Assembly: GCA_012514965.1 (NCBI GenBank)
Contig: JAAYZH010000004.1
Span: 1 to 6,833 of the forward strand
Origin: Clostridiaceae bacterium
Lineage (GTDB): Bacteria; Bacillota; Clostridia; Saccharofermentanales; Fastidiosipilaceae
DNA length: 6,833 nt
Reading direction: 5' to 3'
Shown here: positions 1 to 5,290 of the stretch, piece by piece
How the letters are laid out: each line of letters begins with the position of its first letter
Numbering within the stretch: position 1 is the first letter of the stretch
The notes under the pieces: model-generated
What the model was told of the DNA's origin: nothing
Database searches by the model: none
Seen by the model: only the letters and a program-made list of their open reading frames with translations
Program-made: the position numbers and the translations under genes

Positions 1-404
1 CAGCGACCACGCTGCTGGACGACTCTTTCAAGATCAACACCTTTTCGATAGAGGAATACAGCAAGCGTATAGACGCGTTACGGCTCCCGACCGCGTTGAC
101 GATGCAATTCACGCCAAGGCAGAGGGCTGCGTACTTCCTGTTCTGGAACGCGTATACGCTGCACATTGATCCGCGTCGTTTTGAGGCAGTCGTGGGCCGG
201 CCTTTGGCCAAATTGTACGGGGCGGAATTCGCTCTGGCCCGGCTGTTAGGCTACCTTAAGAAGGACGGAGAAAGCTATGTCCTGACGGCCAAAGCCGCCG
301 CCCTCTACCACTATGTCGAACAAGCTTACACGAGTGCCTACATCGACAAAATGTGGCACGTGCTGCGCGAAGAAGCCTTCCCGGAGGGGATGAAGCTGGA
401 ATAA
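1..404 (+). CDS. Radical SAM coproporphyrinogen III oxidase-like protein, C-terminal fragment
   Basis: This is the 3' end of a gene whose start lies left of the window. The frame is open from base 3 to the TAA at 402-404, giving about 133 residues with no stop. The tail pattern is what I recognise from HemN/HemW-like radical SAM proteins: a winged-helix-like region (FTPRQRAAYFLFWNAY), then a basic 'LTAKAAALYHYVEQAY' helix and the ending 'YIDKMWHVLREEAFPEGMKL', which resembles the 'YIDKxW...WPxxIRL' end of clostridial coproporphyrinogen-oxidase-like proteins. The catalytic CxxxCxxC cluster motif would be upstream and is not visible. Members act in the cytoplasm on tetrapyrrole precursors or in haem handling, but many are misnamed, so the reaction is left open. 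A TTG at 96 lies in frame but is internal, since coding sequence clearly continues upstream. No convincing rho-independent terminator follows. Confidence 0.6.
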   Translation, partial: ATTLLDDSFKINTFSIEEYSKRIDALRLPTALTMQFTPRQRAAYFLFWNAYTLHIDPRRFEAVVGRPLAKLYGAEFALARLLGYLKKDGESYVLTAKAAALYHYVEQAYTSAYIDKMWHVLREEAFPEGMKLE

Positions 405-418
405 ACGAGACACTGCCA

Positions 419-442
419 TTGAAACTACAAATCGAGTTTCAA
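419..442. repeat. Perfect 8-bp inverted repeat (possible operator or weak terminator)
   Basis: TTGAAACT at 419-426 is repeated in inverse as AGTTTCAA at 435-442, separated by 8 nt. The stem is A/T-rich and no T-run follows, so it is a poor intrinsic terminator. It ends 14 nt before the candidate -35 box at 457, a position suited to a regulator site. The function is not known. Confidence 0.4.
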
Positions 443-456
443 AGCCTCTTTCCGTA

Positions 457-484
457 TTGACTTTTGCAGTAAAGGGACTACATT
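457..484 (+). promoter_or_regulatory. Candidate sigma-A promoter for the SGNH hydrolase operon
   Basis: A -35 hexamer TTGACT (457-462, 5 of 6 to consensus) and a -10 hexamer TACATT (479-484, 4 of 6) are separated by 16 bp. Transcription would start near 491 and give a leader of about 85 nt before the ATG at 576. This is a sequence match only. Confidence 0.4.
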
Positions 485-575
485 GAAGGTACAAGTGGTA
501 CTTTCGGAACGAATAGAGAGGGTAGTCGAAAGCGCCAGTCGAGCTTACACATCTGTGCTCGAAGGAGGGGGCTCC

Positions 576-1709
576 ATGAAACGATATCTTACTGTTGTCC
601 TGATGATCTTGATTGCGTTTGGCGTACCGGCCAATCTAGCAGCAGCGAAACCCGGTGGCAGCACCAAGGTGTTCTCTGCCAAAATCGTGATTACCGCATC
701 CATGCCCACAGCGCTGGTCGACCAGACCGTAACACTGACGGCGAATTGGTCGGCAACACTCGGCATCAACCGTACCGAATGGTATATCGATGAAGCCGCT
801 CAACCCGCAAGCCTTCAGATTTTCCGCAAGGATACGAAGAGCGGTCAGTCCTCCTTTGTTTTCAAGGGCACAGAAGCCCGGGACTATGCACTCCAATTCC
901 GGATTTGGAAGGAGGGGGATATCTCGAGAGATGCCGCGCAGGTTTTCACCTTACGGGTGAATCCCGCTGTGCTCCGCTATGTCTCGCTAGGCGATTCAAT
1001 CGCGACCGGAACGACCACTCCACTCACGGCCGACACAATTCCCTACACCGATCAGTTCGCCAGCAGCCTGAAGACTGCAAACCCGGGGATTACAGTCTAT
1101 CGCAGCGCATTTGAAACCGATGGCTACCGTACCAATGAAATCTATGATTTGCTGGGACTGGGCGATGTGTCTGCGACAGTCTCGACGAATCAGACCTTGA
1201 TTAGCGCAGTCGCCGCCGCAGATGTGATTACGCTGTCCATCGGCGGCAATAATCTCATGCAGGCCTGCAAGACCGACAGTATTTTGCAGCCATACGATTT
1301 TTTCAATCCTGATCTCGCTGTCAGTGACCAGGGCTATGAGGACTTCATGAGTCAATACGACGATATCATGGCCAAAATTCACACGCTCAACAGCGATGCT
1401 CTCGTCATTGTCATGACCCTATACAATCCCTACAACCTAAGCGACACCACGATGCATGAACACGTAGACGGCTACTACATCGGCACATCCGCTGTCGACG
1501 ACGGCATGAATGATCTCATTCTGGGTCTTGCAGATGATTTCGACTATCACGTCGCGGATGTCTTCACGGAATTTGACCAGTACAACAGCGATATGTCAGC
1601 TGTAACGCTGCTGTATCCCAGCTCGTGGCTGCGTAATCCGCACCCCAATCAATTTGGCCAAAACCTTATCGAAAATCTGCACGTGGAACTCTATCAGCTG
1701 CAGAACTAA
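576..1709 (+). CDS. Secreted SGNH/GDSL-family hydrolase with N-terminal Ig-like domain
   Basis: This is a 377-residue exported esterase/lipase-like protein. The ATG at 576 is chosen because a strong AAGGAGG sits at 562-568 and because it places a signal peptide at the very N-terminus: K2 R3, a hydrophobic core at about 5-19, and a likely cleavage near AAA at 22-24. Residues about 31-130 look like a beta-sandwich of Ig type. The SGNH domain follows. Block I is YVSLGDSIATG with nucleophile S141; block II is DGYRTNEI around G183; block III is SIGGNN with oxyanion N225 or N226; and block V is HPNQFGQ with H356. The usual block V aspartate (DxxHP or DxHP) is absent: the residues before H356 are R353, N354 and P355. 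The protein should act outside the cytoplasm on an ester such as a lipid, acetylated glycan or cell-wall group, but the substrate is unknown. It is the first gene of a probable three-gene operon. A small hairpin (TCGAGC/GCTCGA, 539-562) abuts the Shine-Dalgarno. Confidence 0.85.
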   Translation: MKRYLTVVLMILIAFGVPANLAAAKPGGSTKVFSAKIVITASMPTALVDQTVTLTANWSATLGINRTEWYIDEAAQPASLQIFRKDTKSGQSSFVFKGTEARDYALQFRIWKEGDISRDAAQVFTLRVNPAVLRYVSLGDSIATGTTTPLTADTIPYTDQFASSLKTANPGITVYRSAFETDGYRTNEIYDLLGLGDVSATVSTNQTLISAVAAADVITLSIGGNNLMQACKTDSILQPYDFFNPDLAVSDQGYEDFMSQYDDIMAKIHTLNSDALVIVMTLYNPYNLSDTTMHEHVDGYYIGTSAVDDGMNDLILGLADDFDYHVADVFTEFDQYNSDMSAVTLLYPSSWLRNPHPNQFGQNLIENLHVELYQLQN

Positions 1710-1741
1710 TCGCTTGACTTCAACTACGCCCGGAGGTGAAA

Positions 1742-2329
1742 ATGCAGCACAAAGGAACGGTCACGATCGAAACCCCCAGACTTTTGCTCAGACGTTTCCG
1801 CGTCGAGGACGCGGAGGCCGCCTTCGCGAACTGGACTAGTGACCCACGTGTCACGGCGTTCTTACGCTGGCCATCACACAGTCATGTGACGGTCACACAG
1901 CGTGTCCTCGCAGACTGGGCTGCCGCCTACGAACACAAGAACTTTTACCAATGGGCGATCGTACTGAAAGAACAAGGCGATGATCCAATCGGTTCCATCA
2001 GCGTGGTTGAACTCAACGAGCGTGTCGAGGCAGCGCAAATTGGCTATTGCATCGGACAGCCCTGGTGGCACTGCCGAATTACCACAGAAGCCTTCAAGGC
2101 CGTCATTGAATTCTTGTTCAGGGAGGTCAAAGTGTCCCGTATCGAGGCCCGGCATGATCCGAACAACCCCCATTCCGGCGCGGTTATGCGAAACTGCGGT
2201 CTTCACTGCGAGGGCACTTTGCGCCAGGCAGATTACAATAACCAGGGGATCGTAGATGTGGCGGTGTACGGACTTCTGGCCGGGGAATATTCCCCGATAG
2301 TAGAAGAGGTGGATAGTGATGCAAAGTAA
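1742..2329 (+). CDS. GNAT family N-acetyltransferase (RimJ/RimL type)
   Basis: This is a 195-residue cytoplasmic acetyltransferase of the Acetyltransf_3 type, whose members move an acetyl group from acetyl-CoA to protein N-termini or small amines. The ATG at 1742 is chosen over a GTG at 1736 because the GTG lies inside the Shine-Dalgarno GGAGGTG (1732-1738). Visible family marks are the N-terminal 'IETPRLLLRRF' (9-19), 'WAIVLKEQGDDPIGSISV' (71-88), 'AAQIGYCIGQPWW' (97-109), 'TTEAFKAVIEFLF' (114-126) and the C-terminal 'DPNNPHSGAVMRNCG' (139-153). The acetyl-CoA pyrophosphate loop, normally W-G-K-G-x-x-T-E-A, reads W109-H110-C111-R112-I-T-T-E-A, so both glycines are missing. It starts 32 nt after the hydrolase stop and overlaps the lipoprotein gene by 11 bp, so co-transcription and coupled translation are likely. 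The substrate is not predictable. Confidence 0.85.
   Translation: MQHKGTVTIETPRLLLRRFRVEDAEAAFANWTSDPRVTAFLRWPSHSHVTVTQRVLADWAAAYEHKNFYQWAIVLKEQGDDPIGSISVVELNERVEAAQIGYCIGQPWWHCRITTEAFKAVIEFLFREVKVSRIEARHDPNNPHSGAVMRNCGLHCEGTLRQADYNNQGIVDVAVYGLLAGEYSPIVEEVDSDAK
2281..2296. repeat. Perfect 16-bp palindrome inside the acetyltransferase 3' end
   Basis: CGGGGAATATTCCCCG is identical to its reverse complement. It lies in the last codons of the acetyltransferase gene, 22 nt before the ATG of the downstream lipoprotein. As RNA it can form a short CGGGG/CCCCG stem with a 6-nt loop. It may affect translation of the next gene or be an operator; chance within coding sequence is possible. Confidence 0.4.
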
Positions 2330-2870
2330 ACCGTTGGTGGCTTCGGCCGCAGCTTGTTTATTTGGTATCCTCGGCATCTTCGGCATCTTCGGCATCCTTG
2401 GCACCTTTCTGCTGGCGGCCTGTGGGACTTCGGCGCAAGAGGGTTTTGCCATTTATCTGACCCGTGACGATGTCGCACCCGCCCGGATGGACTCAATGAG
2501 TCACGTAGAACCGGCCCCTGAGCCCCTCGTTTCGCAGGCGGATCTCGTATCCTACTCCGGCTCAGATCACACGATGCAGCTCACGCGTGCTGCTGTCGAA
2601 AAGCTGCAGGCACTGCAAGTCCCGATGACAGGCAAGTCATTTTTGGTCTGTGTCGATGGTGCCCCCATTTACTGGGGTGCTTTCTGGACAATGTATTCAT
2701 CACAATCCTTCGAAGGCGTCGTGATCAAACTTCCCCTGTTCGAAGCGGACGAGAACTTGGTGGCACTCGAGCTCGGTTATCCCGGAGGCGATTTTGCCCC
2801 GGCAGTCGATCCCAGAAGTGATCAGAAGATTTTCTCTTCGCTGGAAGAGGCGGGCAAGCTCACATACTAG
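2319..2870 (+). CDS. Small lipoprotein of unknown function
   Basis: This is a 183-residue protein with a type II signal peptide. The ATG at 2319 is preferred over the GTG at 2316; a GAGGTGG lies at 2306-2312 with a 6-nt spacer. K4 is followed by a long hydrophobic stretch (6-34) containing a G-I-F/L repeat, then the lipobox L32-A33-A34-C35, so the protein should be lipid-anchored at Cys35 on the outer face of the membrane. Residues 36-80 are a polar linker. Residues about 84-137 (from 'HTMQLTRAAVEKLQAL' through 'FLVCVDGAPIYWGAFWT' to 'SSQSFEGVVIK') recall the P1 head fold of SecD-like proteins and a poorly described family of lipoproteins with the same order of blocks. That likeness is from memory and not proven. 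The ending 'LVALELGYPGG' is also seen in such proteins. The gene overlaps the GNAT gene by 11 bp. The function is not known, and no enzyme motif is visible. Confidence 0.8.
   Translation: MQSKPLVASAAACLFGILGIFGIFGILGTFLLAACGTSAQEGFAIYLTRDDVAPARMDSMSHVEPAPEPLVSQADLVSYSGSDHTMQLTRAAVEKLQALQVPMTGKSFLVCVDGAPIYWGAFWTMYSSQSFEGVVIKLPLFEADENLVALELGYPGGDFAPAVDPRSDQKIFSSLEEAGKLTY
2364..2408 (+). repeat. 9-bp tandem repeat in the lipoprotein signal peptide
   Basis: Five 9-bp units lie end to end: GGTATCCTC, GGCATCTTC, GGCATCTTC, GGCATCCTT and GGCACCTTT, encoding Gly-Ile-Leu/Phe repeats (residues 16-30). Units 2 and 3 are identical and the outer ones have drifted. Because the unit is a multiple of three, gain or loss would change signal-peptide length without a frameshift. 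Confidence 0.85.
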
Positions 2871-3208
2871 TTTGACGTGAAACTTTGCTGGCACCGCTCG
2901 ATTAAGATTGGGAACTGCCTCATTTAGAGACAGCTCCTTCACTGTTATGGGCGGCGGGGCGGCTTAATTCGTAGAGTGCGTCGCAAGCACTGGCCAAATA
3001 CCGGCGAAAGTTGCCACCAGAGCCCCTCAGATCAAAGATAACGATTAATCTACCTACTATTTCCCCTGCAAGACGCATGAGAAAAGTCCCCTTCATGAGC
3101 AAGTCTCCGCAGACAAGTAAACGTGTGGTATAACCACCACACGTTTACGCAGGCGAGGACCAACGCCGCTCATGAACGGGGACTTCGGCAGGCTTCCACA
3201 GTTCCACC
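2871..3208. other. Convergent intergenic region, no convincing gene
   Basis: This 338-bp gap lies between convergent genes. The right half is filled by a large palindromic element (3084-3185). The left half shows only a weak hairpin (AGTGC 2975-2979 with GCACT 2987-2991) and no T-run, so no clear intrinsic terminator is seen for either flanking gene. A minus-strand ORF of 58 codons (2920-3096) has a GGAG 8 nt upstream, but its start lies within the palindrome and its product resembles nothing I know. Confidence 0.6.
3084..3185. repeat. 102-nt palindromic element with predicted four-way (cloverleaf) fold
   Basis: The outer arms are AAGTCCCC-TTCATGAGC (3084-3100) and GCTCATGAA-c-GGGGACTT (3168-3185). 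They pair over 17 bp with a single bulged C at 3177. Inside are three hairpins: GTCT/AGAC (3103-3106 with 3111-3114), a 13-bp perfect stem GTAAACGTGTGGT/ACCACACGTTTAC (3117-3129 with 3136-3148, 6-nt loop), and GGCG/CGCC (3152-3155 with 3164-3167). The joints are 0-3 nt long. The fold is available on both strands. No T-run follows any stem, which argues against an ordinary intrinsic terminator. It could be a structured RNA, a bidirectional transcription end, or a short non-autonomous palindromic repeat. No target-site duplication is evident at its borders. Confidence 0.7.
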
Positions 3209-4081
3209 TCAGGCCCGAAACCACTCCGCGAAGCCCATATGAATCAGGTTGTCGCGGCTGGTGACCAGACAATCGTAAGGGTCGCGACCATACTGCTCAT
3301 CCTGCTCAATTAGGAAAAATTCACTGCCGCTCTCAAGACCTGCGGCAATGATCTCAGGCATCGGCAATGTACCTTCACCGACCTCGGCGTATTGCACGAT
3401 GTGGTTAAACATGTAGAAGACCTTCTCTCGGCCGTTACCCGGATACTTGTCCATGTCCACTTGGGCGATGCGATAGTCTTTGAGATGAATCGCGCGAATG
3501 CGGCCGGCAAAGGTGGGGATGTAGCGAATCGGGTCGACTCCGCCGCGCCACATCCAGTGACTGTCTAGCTCAAAGCCCAGATTTACGGTGTTTTCGCGCA
3601 TGATCTCGAGCAGGAATTTGCCGTCGTATTTATGGAATTCCATGTGATGAGCGTGGTAATAGAGGTCGATGCCTTTGGCCTTGAGGCGCGTGGCATACTC
3701 CTCGCATTTTCTGGTGAAGTCCATGACCAGTTCCAGCGAGCCCATGTAATTCATCGGCAGCATGCCGATACGCAGGATGCTGCAGTCGAGCTCGTGACAG
3801 TCCTCGACGATCTTGTCGAAATCATTCTGCAACGTGTCGCCGGGATATTTGTAGCCTTCAGCGAGATCCTCGACCCCGCAGGAGAGGGCAGCAATTGTGA
3901 ATTCAAAGTCCTTGCACCCTTGCTTGAGTCCCTCGATGACCTCGCGCGTCATATCGATCTGTGAAACTTCCACGGCGTGATAGCCCAGCTCCGACAGCCG
4001 GCGCAACACCTCATAGATACCATCTTGCTCCACTTTGTCTTTGAGCATCATCATTTGTACTCCGATTAAACCCTTTTGCAT
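3209..4081 (-). CDS. Sugar phosphate isomerase/epimerase-like TIM-barrel protein
   Basis: This is a 290-residue protein of the xylose-isomerase-like TIM-barrel family (PF01261), which includes IolE, hydroxypyruvate isomerase, ketose 3-epimerases and YcjR-like proteins. The ATG at 4081 is chosen because AAAGGAG (4094-4088, minus strand) lies 6 nt upstream and because the barrel begins at once (KGLIGVQMMMLKD). The frame stays open upstream to 4288, but that part resembles nothing. Barrel-strand motifs are 'HAVEVS' (35-40), 'FTIAALSCG' (61-69), 'ILRIGMLPMN' (102-111), 'YYHAHHMEF' (141-149, H143/H145/H146), 'LGFELDSHWMWRGGVDP' (168-184, E171/D173/H175), 'IRAIHLKDYR' (195-204, H199/K201/D202) and 'EFFLIEQDEQ' (254-263, E259). 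These fit the Glu/Asp/His/Glu divalent-metal site of the family. It is cytoplasmic, probably in sugar or polyol catabolism, with the substrate unknown. It is divergent from the SDR gene, with which it may share control. Confidence 0.88.
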   Translation of the reverse strand: MQKGLIGVQMMMLKDKVEQDGIYEVLRRLSELGYHAVEVSQIDMTREVIEGLKQGCKDFEFTIAALSCGVEDLAEGYKYPGDTLQNDFDKIVEDCHELDCSILRIGMLPMNYMGSLELVMDFTRKCEEYATRLKAKGIDLYYHAHHMEFHKYDGKFLLEIMRENTVNLGFELDSHWMWRGGVDPIRYIPTFAGRIRAIHLKDYRIAQVDMDKYPGNGREKVFYMFNHIVQYAEVGEGTLPMPEIIAAGLESGSEFFLIEQDEQYGRDPYDCLVTSRDNLIHMGFAEWFRA

Positions 4082-4217
4082 ATTTTTCTCCTTTATCGTT
4101 AAATGTAGCGTGCACTCGATCAGACGAGGTCCAATCGTCGGGGGCCAAAAACACACTTGCTCCAGACTGATAACGCACTGCTTGCAGCGTATTGCCTCCC
4201 GCTGATTTTCTGCCCTG

Positions 4218-4223
4218 ATTATA
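4218..4223 (-). promoter_or_regulatory. Candidate -10 box for the isomerase gene
   Basis: Read on the minus strand this is TATAAT, a perfect match to the sigma-A -10 consensus. No good -35 hexamer lies 16-18 bp upstream, so it would need an activator or be a chance match. The start would fall near 4211, leaving a leader of about 130 nt before the ATG at 4081. Confidence 0.35.
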
Positions 4224-4308
4224 CCCATGTTGATCGTTGAAGGTGTGAAAGCGAACAAAACCTTAATTTTCGGGCTTTCCTGTAGCATTCTGTCGGGGAG
4301 GGTTTACA

Positions 4309-4416
4309 ATGAAACTAGGAAGACATGTGGCCGCACTGCAGTCCCAGGGAATTGCCTGGCTCAGAATATGGACTCATTTCAGATCGATTTCCGCGCCGGG
4401 CCCTTGCAGTAGTTAG
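4309..4416 (+). CDS. 35-residue leader-like ORF upstream of the SDR gene
   Basis: ATG at 4309 follows a very good Shine-Dalgarno, GGAGG at 4297-4301 with a 7-nt spacer, and runs to TAG at 4414-4416. The peptide begins MKLGRHVAALQSQGIAWLRI and ends in SSISAPGPCSS-like small residues; it has two tryptophans (W17, W21) and no membrane segment. It ends 40 nt before the SDR ATG and is in another frame. It may be a leader peptide controlling the SDR, a small protein, or the remnant of a lost gene. I recognise no family, and codon evidence on so short a stretch is weak. Confidence 0.3.
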   Translation: MKLGRHVAALQSQGIAWLRIWTHFRSISAPGPCSS

Positions 4417-4456
4417 CTTTGGAGTGGACGTCCCAGGTTTTGAAAGGAGATTCATC

Positions 4457-5224
4457 ATGAGTGGCTTGTTACAAGGGAAGACAGCGATCGTTACCGGTGC
4501 CAGTTCCGGTATTGGAGCTGCAACCGCAGAACTATTCGTCAAGGAAGGCGCTACCGTTCTCATTACTGCCCGCCGGCAGGATAAATTGGATTTAATGGCG
4601 GACAAGCTGACAGAGCTTGGCGGAAGTGTCGTGGCTGTTGCGTCTGATGTGGGCGACCCGCAAAGCGTACGAGAAGTTTTTGCCAAAGCAGTCGAAATTT
4701 TTGGCCATGTGGATATTCTCGTCAACAACGCGGGTACAACGAATCTATTGGGCATTGATACGACATCGGACGAAGAATGGGCGCGTGTCATAACGGTCAA
4801 TCAATCGAGTGTATTTTACTTTTGCAGAGAGGCTGTCAAGCACATGGTGCCCAGAGACACCGGCTGCATCGTCAATGTGGGGTCGATGAACGGAATCCGT
4901 CCATTGTCCGGTTTTGCCTTCTCTGTTAGTAAGTTCGCGGTGAGCGGTATCACGCAGGGAACGGCCCTGCGCTTGTCAGGTACAGGTGTTCGTTGCAACG
5001 CCATATGTCCGGGACCGACCAATCCCGCCATGTCTGAAGCATTGCAGGCCGGATCGGTTGAATACGATCAGCACATCGTAGATCAGCTGTTCGCGAAGCT
5101 TGACCTGAAAGCACCGGGTTCTGAAGCAATTGCTCAGGCGAAGGTCATTCTTTTCCTCGCCAGTGAGGCGGCGAGTGACATCAATGGGGCCATTATTCCG
5201 GTCGACAAAGGTATCTACTTGTGA
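4457..5224 (+). CDS. SDR family oxidoreductase lacking the catalytic tyrosine
   Basis: This is a 255-residue classical-type short-chain dehydrogenase/reductase. The ATG at 4457 has AAAGGAGA at 4443-4450 and puts the Rossmann fold at the usual distance; the frame is open further upstream to 4325 but without family likeness. Visible marks are the cofactor loop TGASSGIG (13-20), R39-R40 after strand 2, which favours NADP(H), D64 in 'ASDVGD', NNAG (90-93), N115 in 'ITVNQSS', S143 in 'VNVGSMNG', K159 in 'FSVSKF', the 'PGPTNPAM' loop (185-192) and the C-terminal 'GAIIPVDKG'. In the YxxxK motif the tyrosine is replaced by phenylalanine (F155, codon TTC at 4919-4921), so ordinary proton transfer at a carbonyl or hydroxyl should be impaired. 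It may be an inactive or binding homologue, or use another residue. It is divergent from a sugar isomerase-like gene and is followed 66 nt later by a GyrI-like gene, so a role in sugar or polyol metabolism is an inference. Confidence 0.88.
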   Translation: MSGLLQGKTAIVTGASSGIGAATAELFVKEGATVLITARRQDKLDLMADKLTELGGSVVAVASDVGDPQSVREVFAKAVEIFGHVDILVNNAGTTNLLGIDTTSDEEWARVITVNQSSVFYFCREAVKHMVPRDTGCIVNVGSMNGIRPLSGFAFSVSKFAVSGITQGTALRLSGTGVRCNAICPGPTNPAMSEALQAGSVEYDQHIVDQLFAKLDLKAPGSEAIAQAKVILFLASEAASDINGAIIPVDKGIYL

Positions 5225-5225
5225 G

Positions 5226-5275
5226 GCGCTTTGAGCGCGGGCAGTGTTGCTAAATCGACTTTGCTCGGCCCGCGC
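5226..5275 (+). promoter_or_regulatory. Two mutually exclusive hairpins between SDR and GyrI-like genes
   Basis: A short stem GCGCT (5226-5230)/AGCGC (5234-5238) with a 3-nt loop competes with a longer one, GCGCGGGC (5235-5242)/GCCCGCGC (5268-5275) with a 25-nt loop. They share bases 5235-5238. The long stem ends 2 nt before the AAGGAG (5278-5283) of the next gene. The layout suits attenuation, translation control or mRNA processing; there is no T-run for intrinsic termination. Confidence 0.4.
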
Positions 5276-5290
5276 ATAAGGAGTAAGGCA

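Larger units (their letters stand above)
405..575. other. Intergenic region with inverted repeat and promoter candidate
   Basis: This 171-bp gap carries an 8-bp perfect inverted repeat (419-442), a sigma-A-like promoter candidate (457-484) and a small hairpin (539-562) just before the ribosome binding site of the next gene. The frame of the next gene is open upstream to a TTG at 483, but the Shine-Dalgarno placement and signal peptide argue that this part is untranslated leader. Confidence 0.5.
4082..4456. other. Divergent promoter region between isomerase and SDR genes
   Basis: This 375-bp region separates two divergently transcribed genes. It contains a perfect -10 box for the minus-strand gene (4218-4223), which implies a leader of about 130 nt, and a 35-codon ORF on the plus strand (4309-4416). 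A short dyad GACGA/TCGTC (4123-4139) lies within the minus-strand leader. No plus-strand promoter could be chosen with confidence. No known riboswitch motif was recognised. Confidence 0.5.

Noticed and set aside
483..575. In-frame upstream extension of the SGNH hydrolase to a TTG at 483
   Set aside because: It would bury the signal peptide behind 31 residues; the ATG at 576 has a strong AAGGAGG and a proper signal peptide.
1885..1897. TGTGAC-G-GTCACA, similar to CRP half-sites
   Set aside because: The spacing is wrong for CRP, it lies inside coding sequence, and the organism is probably not a proteobacterium.
1874..2452. Long minus-strand ORF opposite the GNAT and lipoprotein genes (192 codons)
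   Set aside because: It is antisense to two well-supported genes, and its product has no recognisable family features.
2920..3096. Minus-strand ORF of 58 codons with a GGAG upstream
   Set aside because: Its first codons and ribosome site lie inside the palindromic element, and the product matches no family I know; kept only as a remark.
3117..3148. 13-bp hairpin as a rho-independent terminator
   Set aside because: No T-run follows on either strand (the flanks are GCAGGCG and AAGTA/TTGTCTGC), so it is treated as part of the larger element.
4246..4259. TGAAAGCG, which resembles the left half of a catabolite-responsive (cre) site
   Set aside because: The right half does not fit the consensus, so a CcpA site cannot be claimed.
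4082..4288. In-frame upstream extension of the isomerase gene (69 more residues)
   Set aside because: The ATG at 4081 has AAAGGAG at good spacing and starts the barrel; the extra part resembles nothing and covers the promoter region.
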